From contig VZRR01012423.1 of NCBI GenBank assembly GCA_013398015.1, forward strand, positions 196,568 through 260,567: DNA of 64,000 bases, in the 5' to 3' direction. Made by a program: the position numbers and the translations under genes. The DNA comes from Oreocharis arfaki (lineage: Eukaryota; Chordata; Aves; Passeriformes; Paramythiidae). The first letter of the stretch is position 1. Every line of letters begins with the position of its first letter. Under the pieces are notes generated by a model. It did no database searches, was not told the DNA's origin, and was given only the letters and a program-made list of their open reading frames with translations. Positions 11,381-22,368 of the stretch are shown here, in pieces.

Positions 11381-12160
11381 AGAATTATAGAATGATCGTG
11401 TGTGAAGTGACTTCAGAGATCATATAGTTCCTACCCCCTACCATAGGCAGGGACATCTTCCACTAGACAAGGTTGCTCAGAACCCTGTCCAACCTGGCCT
11501 TGAATATTTCTAGGGATGAAGCATCCACAGCTTCTCTGGGCAACCTGTTCCAGTGTCTCACCCCCCACACAGTAAAGAGTTTCTTCCTAATATCAAATGT
11601 AAATCAACTCTCTTTCAGGTTGAAACCATTACTCGTCATCCTACCACTTCATGCCCTTGTTAAAAAACACTCTCCAGCTTTCTTTTAGGTCCTCTTTAGG
11701 TACTGGAAGGCTGCTGTAGGGTGTCACAGAAACCTTCTTTTCTCCAGAATGAGCAGCCACAACACTTCCTCTGATGAGAGACAGGGATGTCCTGCAGGGT
11801 TGTCTCAAATGCTCTGCACAACTCCAGGTCGATGACATCTGTTGCTCTTTCCTTATCCACCAACACTGTAACCCCATCCTAGAAGGCCACCAATTCTGTC
11901 AAGCATGATTTACCCTTAGTGAAGCCATTTTAGCCATCACAAATCACCTCCTAGTTTTCCATGTGCCTTAGCATAGTTTCCAGAAGGATCTGCTCCATGA
12001 CACTGCCAGGCACAGAGGAGAGACTGACCTGCCTGTAGATCTCTGGTCTTCCTTTCTTTCTCTTTTTAAGAAAGGGGATTATGTTTCCCCTTTTTCCAAT
12101 CAGTGGGAACTTCCTTGTACTGCTACAACTTCAACTGGTCAATATCCTTTTCATAAGTTT
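11381..12160 (-). mobile_element. CR1 LINE fragment, antisense
   Basis: The left end AGAATTATAGAATGATCG (11381) is the reverse of the CR1 3' tail. It is followed by the typical antisense 3' UTR (GTTGCTCAGAACCCTGTCCAACCTGGCC; CTTCTCTGGGCAACCTGTTCC; AGTAAAGAGTTTCTTCCTAAT). After a diverged middle, the sequence from about 11880 (AGAAGGCCACCAATTCTGTC, then CTCCATGTGCCTTAGCAT-like and GATCTGCTCCATGA) matches the reverse-transcriptase part of CR1 ORF2. The distance between these parts is shorter than in a full CR1, so there has been an internal deletion. The frame is broken. Confidence 0.85.
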
Positions 12161-13778
12161 ATAAGCTTTCATAAAGTTATACTTTCATAAACCTTTGAAA
12201 AGAATGTTAATAGTTGACTTCTGATGATTCTATGGAAATGATTATGCTTAGATGTGTGTGAGAATGGCTTTTTAATTTCTCACATTTACATTCCAGATAA
12301 TTTACGTGAAAAACAGCATCAAGTTACATATCATATTGGTTTTTAAATCCTCTAATATTCCAGAATTGATATTTTTCTGTTGTAACTTCCATATCTTATG
12401 GTCTTCTTAGATTATACAAAAGTTGTCACAAATCTGTTTATCTTTTTAGACAATTCAATCTAAAATATAGATATTCATCTCACTTTCCGGCCTGTGGAAT
12501 GAAGACGAAGTTTACTTCATATAATCGCCCTTGGGAAAAAAATTACCCCTATTAATATTTAGGAAATTCTATGCTGAAATGATGAAAAGTGTTTTAAATT
12601 AAAATGTCCTTACTTTTGTTTGGTTTCTTCCTTGTTTGGGCAACAATGAGCCTCAACATGACTGGTTGTACAGCTGCTGTCACAGATCTAGAACAGCAAT
12701 CCTGATGTTAACCACATGTGGAATTTTTTTTTATCCTGAGGTTATGCTATGATTGAAGTGCTGCATTGAAGTCACTAATGTATTCAAGAGGATATTTTCC
12801 ATTTATTTCAAGGGACTGTAGATTCTAACACAATTTAAAACTCTGAACATACTACATATCATTCCTGCATTGACAGAAAATCTTCGTCTCCACAGCTACC
12901 ACTTAGGAGCCTTCTCAAAGTACAGAATTACAATACTGCATCTGATTCACAGCCTGATAGGTAACTTCTCAATTAGAGTTTGACTGAAATGTTTTATCTC
13001 TAACCTTCACAAACTCTCCTTTCTACAGTGAGAAATTTGTTGCAGGAAATAATTCCAGCTTTTATCACTTGTGGGAATGTAAAGACAGTGGAAAGTTAAA
13101 GTCGCTCAAATATGTATTTTATGGGCTATTTATCTATCTTAGGATTTATTTTACATATGTCTACAGTACATAAGAGGTAAAGATAAATATGAGGAAGTTA
13201 AAATATAAAGCAACTTCTGGGTATACAATAGCAGCACAATTCAGTACTTTGTAATATTCCTACACTTTTTTCAATATATATTTTTTCCTATTTTGCTGCT
13301 CAGACACTGAAGGAATATAATTGCTTTTAAGGCCATCCCCACCACTTAACTAAATTAAGGAGTTTGATTCTAAGCATTGTAAGTACAATTTATTTTTATC
13401 TAAATTCAGACTCCAAATGTAAATCTCCGATCCAAACTAGTCTTATACAATAGAGACAATTGTCTCCATATTATTCATCAGAGATTCAAGGGAGGATGCC
13501 TATATTTCTGGGACAAAATCAATTGAACAATGTGCAAATGAGCTTCACAATCTCAAGGGAAATAGTTTTCTTCCATTTTCTGACCCAGGCCACATACTTT
13601 ACACAAGACCTTTAATAAGCAGGTTTATGTCAGCAGTTCTTTGTTTTAATAAATATTATAGCACAAGAGTATCAGGCTAGTGCTACCAGCAGTCACAGCA
13701 AAATCATGCCAGTATGAAGTACATCTTAAAATTATTTTCCAAATGTATTTCACAGGAAATCCATAAAAAATTGTAGAA
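12161..13778. other. Unique AT-rich sequence, no gene recognised
   Basis: No gene, RNA or repeat is recognised. It ends at GTAGAA (13773-13778), which forms one side of a probable target duplication of the nested LTR pair. Confidence 0.5.
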
Positions 13779-14595
13779 TGCTCTGTGTTAACCCTGGTAA
13801 GCATCTCAGCTCTACACAGTCCCTCACTCACTTTCCCCAGTGGGGTAGTGGAGCAGTGTTAGCTGGTAACAATGAGCAAGTTTTTGGGTTAAGACAAATT
13901 TAATAGATAAAGCAAAGGTGTGTGTTTTGGTTTTGTATCCAAGAGGGTTTTTTTGTGGCTTTTTTTTGGGGGGCTAGGAGGATGCAGAGGTGGCTTTTCT
14001 AAGAAATTGCTGGAGGCTTCTTCCATGTCCAGCAGAGCCAGTGTTAGCTCTGTCCTTATAAGGATCCACAAGCTTTTCATTATATTTTCTCTACCCTCTC
14101 CAGTTCAGGAGAGGGAGATGTACATCAGCTTTAGTAGGCACACCATGTCCAGGTAGGGTTAAGTCACCACACTGTGCATGTGAACAGAGCAAAACAAGTA
14201 ATTTCCTCACCCTTTTTTATCAGCAGGTGTTCAGCCATCTCCAGGAAAGCATGGCTCCACTGCGTGTAAGAACAGACGCTTGGGAGGACAAACAACATCA
14301 CTCTGAACATCTCCCCTTCAGGCTTCTTTCCTCCAGATTTTATTGCCGGGCATGATGTTGTATGTTACAGAGTGTTCCTTCTGTCAGTTGGGGTCAGCTG
14401 TCCCTCACAACTTCTTCTGGCCCCCAGCCTCCTCACTGCCAGGATTATGAGATGAGCTTGAGGCTGTGTGAGCGCTATTCCGCAGTAACTAAAACACCGG
14501 TGCGTTATCAACACCGTTTTGGTCACAAATACCAATCATAGAACCATACAAGCTACTATGAAGAACAATAGATCTGTCCTAATCAAACCCAGTAT
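13779..14595 (-). mobile_element. Solo LTR, family A, minus orientation, interrupted
   Basis: A family A LTR is read on the minus strand and split by a family B LTR at 13923-14171. The left part (13779-13922) shows the U5/R end: TTAACCC at 13788 and AATTTAATAGATAAAGC near 13897-13914. The right part (14172-14595) continues with GCAGGTGTTCAGCCATCTCCAGGAAAGCATGGCTCCA, GACAAACAACATCACTC, a GGCATGATGTTGTATG stretch near the expected TATA, and ends AAACCCAGTAT. Flanks GTAGAA (13773-13778) and GTAGAG (14596-14601) match in 5 of 6 positions, consistent with a 6-base target duplication, the usual size for ERVK-type elements. No internal region is present, so this is a solo LTR. Confidence 0.82.
13923..14171 (+). 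mobile_element. Internally deleted family B LTR nested in family A LTR
   Basis: It begins TGTTTTGGTTTTGTAT (13923), aligning without gaps to the family B start at 17648. It continues through AGAAATTGCTGGAGGCTTC and CATGTCCAGCAGAGCCAGTG, then jumps at about 14045 directly to the family's 3' part (TGTCCTTAT..TTATATTTTCTCTACCCTCTCCAG) and ends TCACCACA (14171). The ~500 or more central bases present in the other copies are missing. Candidate target duplication: GTGTG (13918-13922) and CTGTG (14172-14176), 4 of 5 matching. The host LTR resumes directly after it, which shows that family B inserted after family A. Confidence 0.82.
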
Positions 14596-14601
14596 GTAGA
14601 G

Positions 14602-17084
14602 AAATTAAGCCCTTTTAAATGCATTTATCATAAATAAAGATTAAATAATAGCTTTCAAAAATACTTAATAGACTGGCAATAAATTATAAAAGTTTAAAGA
14701 ACTTATTAACTATGTCAGAAGCTTTCAAAATATTCTAAATGGTAAAAAATCCCATTAGAGTTCTTTTTCAGCAATTCTTTTCCCAACTGGAAGTTAAAGA
14801 AAGTCAATAACATGTGTTTTTCTAATGGCATCAGTTATTCATTTGCAATCTTTCATGACATGAAGTAAGAAATTGAATAAAATAGGGAAAAATATGAGTC
14901 ATGCCTTATTTGTCTAGATGCCTCTCCTGAAGTTAGAACCATCTGCAACATTTATTTGCTACATTAGACAAATGAATGATTTTTCATTCCCAGGGCTAAA
15001 CCCATTTTTAATTTAATTCAAGAGCACGTAGAGTTTGTCCTCTGTAATGACTTCTGCAACTATTCTCCTTTTACTCTGACTTCGCCTCAGGCCCATGTAT
15101 CTTTAAACTGCAAAATACAAACAGGTATCTGTTGTAAACACCACAGGTATCCTTTTACTAATCTAAATACAAACCAAGTTTCTAAAAATGGAATATGTGT
15201 TTCATTAAAACATACAGCAGATACACAGGAAAAAATCCTAGCCTTTAGCATAATTCAGTATATGTGTTGAGGTCAACTATGCCAGGTCAACTATGTATCT
15301 CATTAAACATTGCTAAACCTTTGGGTGGGTTTAGTAGATTCAGGCAAATTTAGTGCAGAAAAATCCATCAAAGACTTTTGAATACGAGAGATTCCACCTT
15401 ATGACTCAACAAGCTGCAAGGCCACAGCTAACCACATGCTAAAAGACTCTTTAGAGGAAATATTTCTGTATACTTACTCTGTGCTTACATTCTTCTAATA
15501 TAGAGGAGAAAACGTGAGAAAATATATATACTGTATATTATAGTATCAGAATATATTTTCTCTATATTTATGTCTTTATATTCCTGTTGTATGTTGTGCT
15601 AGTCATTGCTGCAGATAGAGTGCAAGCCTAGAAAGACCTTTATTCTGATCCAGTATGGAATCATTTTCCTACATTCTAAGATTCTTAACCTCATTTACCT
15701 GCAGGGGAAACATCTGCAGCAGAGCTGCAGGGTGCCCAGGAACTTTTTGAGAAGAGTAGATCCAGGCAATTTTAAAATGTGACTCATCTGACCTGTTGAA
15801 TAAAACCTCTGTGTTCAGAAAATATAGGACTGAGAGCCTACAAATCCCAGCCAATAGGATGAATTACCTTTTACATTTGTGGTCAGTAATTATGTCTATA
15901 TCAGACATTTTTATCCCCACCAGTGCTGTGTGGCCAGATAAAATATAACAGGCAGCTGGAATACATTTTTGTGTGATACAATTTTTTCAATAAGCTTCTC
16001 TGCTGATTGATTTACTGCAAGTATAATAGGAAGTGAGGCATTTACTCTCTGCCACCAAATAAATTGACTGGCCTTGATTAAAATTTTTACGGAAAAATTT
16101 ATGGATGGAACCTAATTCTCTCTGAATTCCCACTTCATTAACAGGCCTTTGACTGGCTCTGTCCAGAAGACCTTTGTTGGGCCCTGTGATTTCAGTGTGA
16201 TTTGGCATCATAAAGAGCAAGGTGGAGTTGAGCTACGTTCCTGCAGAATCTCGTGGTAGATCTATTCCACACTGATGAGCAGAGCTGGATCTTGAACATA
16301 CTTAACATTATGCATAGTTTATATGAACATTCTGGCAAAAAGAAATTCTATAAATGCTTTATTTAGAAAGATGTATAACAGCTGCTTTGTACATATGTAT
16401 CAATCACTGCTTTTCAAGTGTCTTCTTTCCGGCCATGCTTAAGTCTGAGTAACTTGCATGTGGAATTTCACAACTTCCACATAAGTTATTTTTCTCATCA
16501 AAATCATACTGAAGGAAGAGTCATCAAAGACAAGGCAAAAAGGACCATAGAGTAATGCCAAGACTACAACAATGGCTGGATGATGATCTGAAATTTCCTC
16601 CTCTACAAATATAATTAAAGAATCTGAATTCAGGAAACTCACGAAAATGAAAAAATACTTTGCTTGACAGGACAGAGAAATTTCTAAACCTCCTACCCAA
16701 GTTCTAAATGTGAGAACTATGTCAAAATATCTATCCAACAAATACTACTAAGGGCAATGGCAAGTAAGTTCTAAAACAGAATTCAGAATACGTCAGTGAA
16801 CCAAGTGGTTAAATAAGAACTACCTAACAATACATATAGAATATTTACATGATAACCCTTCTGCACCCTGAGTGGCTATTCAAAAGAAGAATTAATTCTT
16901 AATCTATGTCCAAATCTGTTGATAAGTTATTTTCTTTGTACCTTTTGAGACAGAAATAAAGTTAGGCAGTGAGCAAGATACAAGTTGGCCATCAGCACAC
17001 CAGCAATAACTTTCACGGTATGAAATAACATTTTTTAATCTGTATTATCTGCCAAAATCTGCTGTTTGGAGGTTATTCTTACCC
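14602..17084. other. Unique AT-rich sequence with one AT hairpin
   Basis: No gene is recognised. A perfect 12-base inverted repeat lies at 15516-15527 and 15551-15562, with a shorter inner stem. The remaining open frames (up to 100 codons at 16439-16741, minus) have no motif I can name. Confidence 0.5.
15516..15562. repeat. AT-rich inverted repeat (hairpin)
   Basis: GAGAAAATATAT at 15516-15527 is the exact reverse complement of ATATATTTTCTC at 15551-15562. Inside, ATACT (15528-15532) can pair with AGTAT (15542-15546), leaving a 9-base loop and a 4-base bulge. Its function is unknown, and AT-rich DNA produces such structures by chance. Confidence 0.6.
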
Positions 17085-17600
17085 ATCTCTTCATAATCTA
17101 CCCCTTCCAGAGGAAAAAAATCCAGTGAGGTATATGGACACAGTGCTCCAGCTGTGTTCACACAAGTGCTGATTACAGTTAATATTGCTGAAACAATTAT
17201 TTTCTGCAACCTGCAGGCTGCATTCTTGCTCGTAATGTCCAGAGAGCAGTTGCCTTCTTTTGCAACAGAACCCCAAATCTTTTTCTAAAAAACTGCTTTC
17301 TGATGAGTTGGACTGCAGCCTGTACTGGTGCATGGGTTTCTTCTTCCCAAAAGGCAGTATTTGGCACTTCACTGAGCTTAAGTCAGAAAACTCCGCCAGT
17401 CTACCGAGGTCTCTCCAAATAGCAGTCCTACCCTCCACCTCACTGCTCTCTTAATTTTTTATCATCTGCAAATTAGCTCTGAGTGTTTTCTATCCCATCT
17501 ATCAGTTTATTGACAAACATGTTAAATTGGTATTGGCTCCAATTTTCTCTTCACTGACTAAAGGCCGGCTACCAGCCATGTTGTACTGTTGCCACAAGCC
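17085..17600 (-). mobile_element. Old CR1-type LINE fragment, antisense
   Basis: Highly diverged, but several antisense CR1 landmarks are in the right order: ACACAGTGCTCCAGCTG..ACACAAGTGCTGA (17138-17172); CTGCAACCTGCAGGCTGCATTCTTGCT (about 17203-17230); and TTATCATCTGCAAATTAGCTCTGAG then TATTGACAAACATGTTAAATTGGTATTGG (17459-17537). The last two correspond to the region between the CR1 ORF2 end and the 3' UTR. No 3' tail or target duplication is visible. Frames inside (17091-17438 minus, 17260-17454 plus) are incidental. Confidence 0.65.
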
Positions 17601-17647
17601 ACTGAGCCTGGTGGTCCATTCAAGCATCCACCTGCCTTATAATCCAC

Positions 17648-18447
17648 TGTACTGGGTTTGTGTGCCCAGGTTTTGGCACCGAGGGACAGGGGGTAGCTAC
17701 AGGGGCTTCCGTGAGAAGTTGTTAGAAGTTTCTCCTATATATTCCCTGGTCAATGCCAGCCAGATCCAAGACAGATCCACCACTGGCCAAAGCCAAACCC
17801 ATCAAACGGAGAGGTAAAGCCTCTGTAATTAAATATTTAAGAAGGCAACAGTTATTGTGCAAGATCAAATTGCAGAGACACTTGGAGTGAGAATATGAGA
17901 GAGAGAAGCAGCTCTCACACCAAGGTCAGTGAGGAAGGAGGGGTAGGAGGTGCCCCAGGTGCCAGAGCAGAGATTCCCCTGCAGCCCCTGGTGCAGCCCA
18001 TGGTGAGGCAGCTGTGGACCCATGGAAGGGGGAGCCCATGCTGGGGCAAGCTTGCTGGCAGGACTTTTCACCCAGAAGAGACCCATTCAGAGATGTGATA
18101 AACTGACACAAAATTCATTCCTTGTTCCCCTGCACCACTTAGAGGGGAGGAGGTAGAAAATATCAGTCGTGAAGCTGAAGATGGGAAGGGTGGAGGAAAG
18201 GTCTTTTAAGTTTTGGCTTTGTTTCCAATTATCCTACTCTGATTTGACTGACTGTAAATGAAATTATCTTTTCTCCACAGACTGAGTCTGTTTTGTCCAT
18301 CATGGTATCTGGTGAGTGATCTCTTCCTGCCCTTATCTTGACTCACGAGCTTTTTGCTTTATTTTCTCTCTCTTTTCCGTCTTAGGAGGGGAGTGATAGA
18401 GCAGTTTTAGTGGGACCCTGGAATCCAGCCAACATCAACCCACCATA
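17648..18447 (+). mobile_element. Solo LTR, family B, with perfect target duplication
   Basis: It begins TGTACTGGGTTTGTGTG (17648) and ends CAACCCACCATA (18447). It is flanked on both sides by TCCAC (17643-17647 and 18448-18452), a perfect 5-base target duplication. Internal landmarks shared with 2713-3770 are GCCAATGCCAGCCAGATCCAAGA-type sequence (with one change), ACACCAAGGTCAGTGAGGAAGGAGG (17919 on), GCAGAGATTCCCCTGCAGCCC (17968 on), GATGTGATAAACTGAC (18091 on), CCTACTCTGATTTGA and GAGTCTGTTTTGTCCAT. The CTGGAGCAG module array is largely deleted compared with the copy at 2713. There is no internal retroviral sequence, so it is a solo LTR. Confidence 0.92.
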
Positions 18448-21400
18448 TCCACTGATACAAATCATGATGAATGTTGCTGCAAAAGTAGCATTTCAGTAGA
18501 ACAACTATGCCTTGAGTAGTCTGGCCAAAATTCAGTTTAGCTGGGAAGGAGCTATGAAAAAATAGAGACTTAGGATTTTCTCTCTTAGGCAGAGACTGTA
18601 TTTACACTGACAAAACAGGGATTCTAGACAGCTAGCTTAGGTTACAGATCCTTAAACTTAAGTGAGACAAATCCATTCTCACTTAAGAAGCTTCCATTTG
18701 AAAACAATAGAGTGACCTAGCAATCCTTCAGAAACAGATGCAAATATCTGCAAAGAGAGACCTATAGGCGACCAACTGGAGAGGATTTGAAGGTCAGAAC
18801 GCTCAGAGATTTGGAAAAGTTCTCATGTAAGGAAACACCAAGAAACCCTAAGTTGTTTTGCCTCTGCAGTTCTGGGTCTGTGGTGGAGATGGCAAGAAGT
18901 AATGAGCCTGAACTGCAGGAAGAAAGGCAAGAATCAGGTGATAGGAAAAGGCAAGTAAAGGAAGCACTTGAGCACACTGCCTGGCATTGCTGTGGAATAT
19001 TTCAGTCCCTTAAGAACAGACCAGAGAAAATCCTGATATGCCTTGGGGTGCCTTCAGTCTCAGGATATCTCCCAGTCTTATTTTCTGTATTTGCCCGTGC
19101 TGTCATTGTTGCACTAGCAGATGCTTCTAGATAAACATACCTCTTTTTTGTGGCTAGCTGCGGGGAAACCTTTTTCCCTCTCACCAAGTATGAAGCAGCT
19201 GTGTACCAAGCTATTTGATCAATCTGGACAAAAACATAAAATCTGGCCCTCAAGAGCTCTTGCCTTGACAGCAGGCAGCATCACAAAATTACCATTTTTC
19301 CTTCTGATGGTTGGTAGAAAATAAACAATGCACTAATTCTTTTATAACTAATACGCAGTTCTATAAAGGAGTAATTGATTTTTTTTGCATAAAGTTACTT
19401 TGAAGCATGGGATTATTTAACCAATATTTACCATTCACTTTAGAATATTTAAGCAGAAATATTAGAAGTATATAAATGAAATAATCTTTAGGTCTACATT
19501 AGTTTAAATTAAATAATTTTTGGTACTTGGGCATGCCATCAACTATAATATTGTGTTGACCAATTAACTAAAATAAGTTATTTAATGAATTTTTCATTTC
19601 TCAATGAATGAATAAGAATCTAATCTGGTGTTACTGGGAATGTGTGTGTAACAGATATGACGAGTAAGGCACTCATTATGAATTAAGTAATACTTATGGC
19701 TAGTAGTCCACACCACCTATTCTTATAGATATATTTTAAGTACATACATCAAACTGTCTAAGAAATAGTAAAGCAATCCTGGATGCTCAATATACTTAAC
19801 AAGGATATGTGGTTTATGGTTATATTCAAAAATAAGTTTTCCCAGTTCCTTTAATATATAATTTATATTTGCATTCTATTATACTGTGTTGGTTTAGTTC
19901 TCCTCAGTGTGGACTTGAGTTCTCTGAGGAAATACTTCATACCTATAGAGCAATAGTCTCTAGGCAACCTTTAACCCAAAGAGTTGTGTCCACCAGCAAG
20001 ACTGAAAATGCAGACCAGATAGCAAATCAAAAGACTTTTTAGCTAGCCAATAAACAGCCCTGTTATGAGCATCAAAACTAACTGGTCATCAAGACACATA
20101 TCCTGTGCTATCTAGAATTGTCAAGGAAAATATTAATGCCTCAGAATCTGCATGGATTATCTGAGCAAATATGGTGACTCCTGCTGCCAGCAGGGTGCTC
20201 CAAGACAGGTTTCTACAAATTAACAAACAAGACATTCACTTGGAAAAGTTCAGCAGAGGGTTTTATCATAATAGAAATCATCAGGCACACTCTCTATCAC
20301 AATATGGAAGACAAATATATATATGCTTTGTTCAGGTCGTCTTTCCAGATTGCCAGGAGGCCGGACCCAAAATCAATTATTACTATAGAAGTAGCATGGT
20401 TAACACTTAATTGTGCAAAACCTGCTGGACTGTATAAATGAAGGAAATCAGTTCCTTCAGAAAAGTGTGACATTTCTCTGGATTTAGAGTATCATGAAGG
20501 GTTCCATGAACAGCATTTTCTGGATCCCAACGTGAATTTATGTGCTGTATGAGTGTAACTGACATGACCAGATTATGAGATTTATAAATCACTGAATAAA
20601 CTGCCACATTCTTCCCAGCAAAATGTAAAACCATACAGCCTTAGACTTATGTAGAACAAGGCTAGGCACAAGGCATTTTCATCCTATCCAGAACTGCTGC
20701 AGAAAATTGCATCAAAAATCACAGAATTCTCATTATAGCTTTACAGCTAATAATCCCCCAAGTACTCACAACTCCTAGACAATAAACTGGAAATATGATG
20801 AAGTTATGAACCAATGTCCATTTGTATGTAAAATAAAAGTATGAGCCTTCTACATAGTATTATATTTTTTCTGTTTTCTAAGCATCTAGCCTTTTTACTA
20901 AGCTTTCCTTCTACAAAGGTGACTTGCATTTACTCCAGATAAATTTTGTTGGTACTAGCAATTTTGAAACTAAAAGAGCTGTATAAGGAGAAAGTGTATT
21001 CTATTAAAATGGGGAGTTCATACATAGTTTGAGGTTGGAAGGTAAGGAAAGATGAAAGTGAGGCCCCTCCACTTTGACGGCTGAATTCCAACAGCAGTTG
21101 GAAGGGGGAGATAAGATTAAAACCTCGACCATTCATGAAATGTTCCCTTTAGCTGAAATAGTCCTTATCTTTTGGCTTTAAAAGATAAACTCCTCTAACA
21201 CAAACTGTAATTATAGGAAGTATTTCAGGAAATTGTTACAGTACAAAGGAACATTTTGCAATAATATGCAGGATAAATACTGTAGACATTAGCAGGTTTA
21301 ACTCCTCTGGGGTCCTTACTTGCCCTGGTCACTGGCTGATGTCCAAGGAGAAAAAACATTTGTTTTTAAAAATCATTGAGTATTTTTGATAACACTTTGC

Positions 21401-21865
21401 CAATACTTAAGTTGTAAATCTTTTGTAGTAAATCTTTTCCTTCTCCACCCTAGACATGTCTTATTTTCTATCTTCTACACTAGTATATCTTCGACTCCTC
21501 TTCCTATCGGCCTTTTTTATCTTATATTGCTTGAAGCTAATGGTGAGAGGTACCAAAGAATAAATCACCATAAGTCAGTGCTCATTTTTGCCATTTATAT
21601 TGCTTAATGAATCTCTGGAAAAGAAAATATTTTTCATTTTACTTATCCTAATCAAAAATCAGTAGGAATTTTTTGAGAAATAGGCTAGCAAAATTTGATC
21701 TTACACATGCCAGCCAGCTAATTCAGTACTAGTGTCATATATTTTCATGTTAATATAATACATCTTGCAGGTTAATAATTAACTTATTGTCATTTTATTT
21801 CTCATGACCCATAGAACTATGATTAATTAACATGTAGTTAGGATTTGATAGGATAATAACTACAA

Positions 21866-21898
21866 AAGTAATAATAATAACAATAATAACCATAATAA
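21866..21898. repeat. AAT/AAC-rich simple repeat
   Basis: Imperfect AATAATAATAACAATAATAACC-type run. Confidence 0.75.
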
Positions 21899-22328
21899 AG
21901 CCTGTAAGACACATGCCTTATTTCTTGCCATATGTAGTAAGTACCTCACTTCAATGAGTGTAGGGTTTCTTCCTGTGGCTCAGGTATTGCATTTAACCAC
22001 TTGCTCATGGCACAGTAACACTGCAGAAGATTACAGAAAATAAGGAGATGCTCAGTAGAAAGCTGGGATTGTTTCAGCCCTCCTTTCCAAGTGGTGTTAC
22101 AGAACATTCCCACATGAGCAGTTGTCCATATTGCAATCTGCTCAGTTCATCTCTTTCCATTATGCCATGAGGAACTCTCAAAACAATGAGTCATAGGAAT
22201 CAACAATTGAGTTATATCAAATGAGATTGGATTATATGTATGAGAGTAAAATCATTTTGTAAAAGTTCTCTTTTCACAATTATGCAATATGTAGATGAAT
22301 CAGAAGGGCTTTATCCCAAACTGCAAAA

Positions 22329-22368
22329 AAATAGACAGACAGACAGATAGATAGATTGACAGATAGAT
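22329..22368. repeat. GACA/GATA tetranucleotide repeat
   Basis: AATAGACAGACAGACAGATAGATAGATTGACAGATAG: short mixed GACA and GATA units, a common type of vertebrate microsatellite. Confidence 0.85.

Noticed and set aside
18787..19134. 115-codon frame as a possible coding exon
   Set aside because: No motif and no convincing splice or promoter context; this length is expected by chance in 64 kb.
19888..19960. TGTTGGTTTAG as an LTR start
   Set aside because: Similarity is limited to about ten bases and no LTR signals follow.
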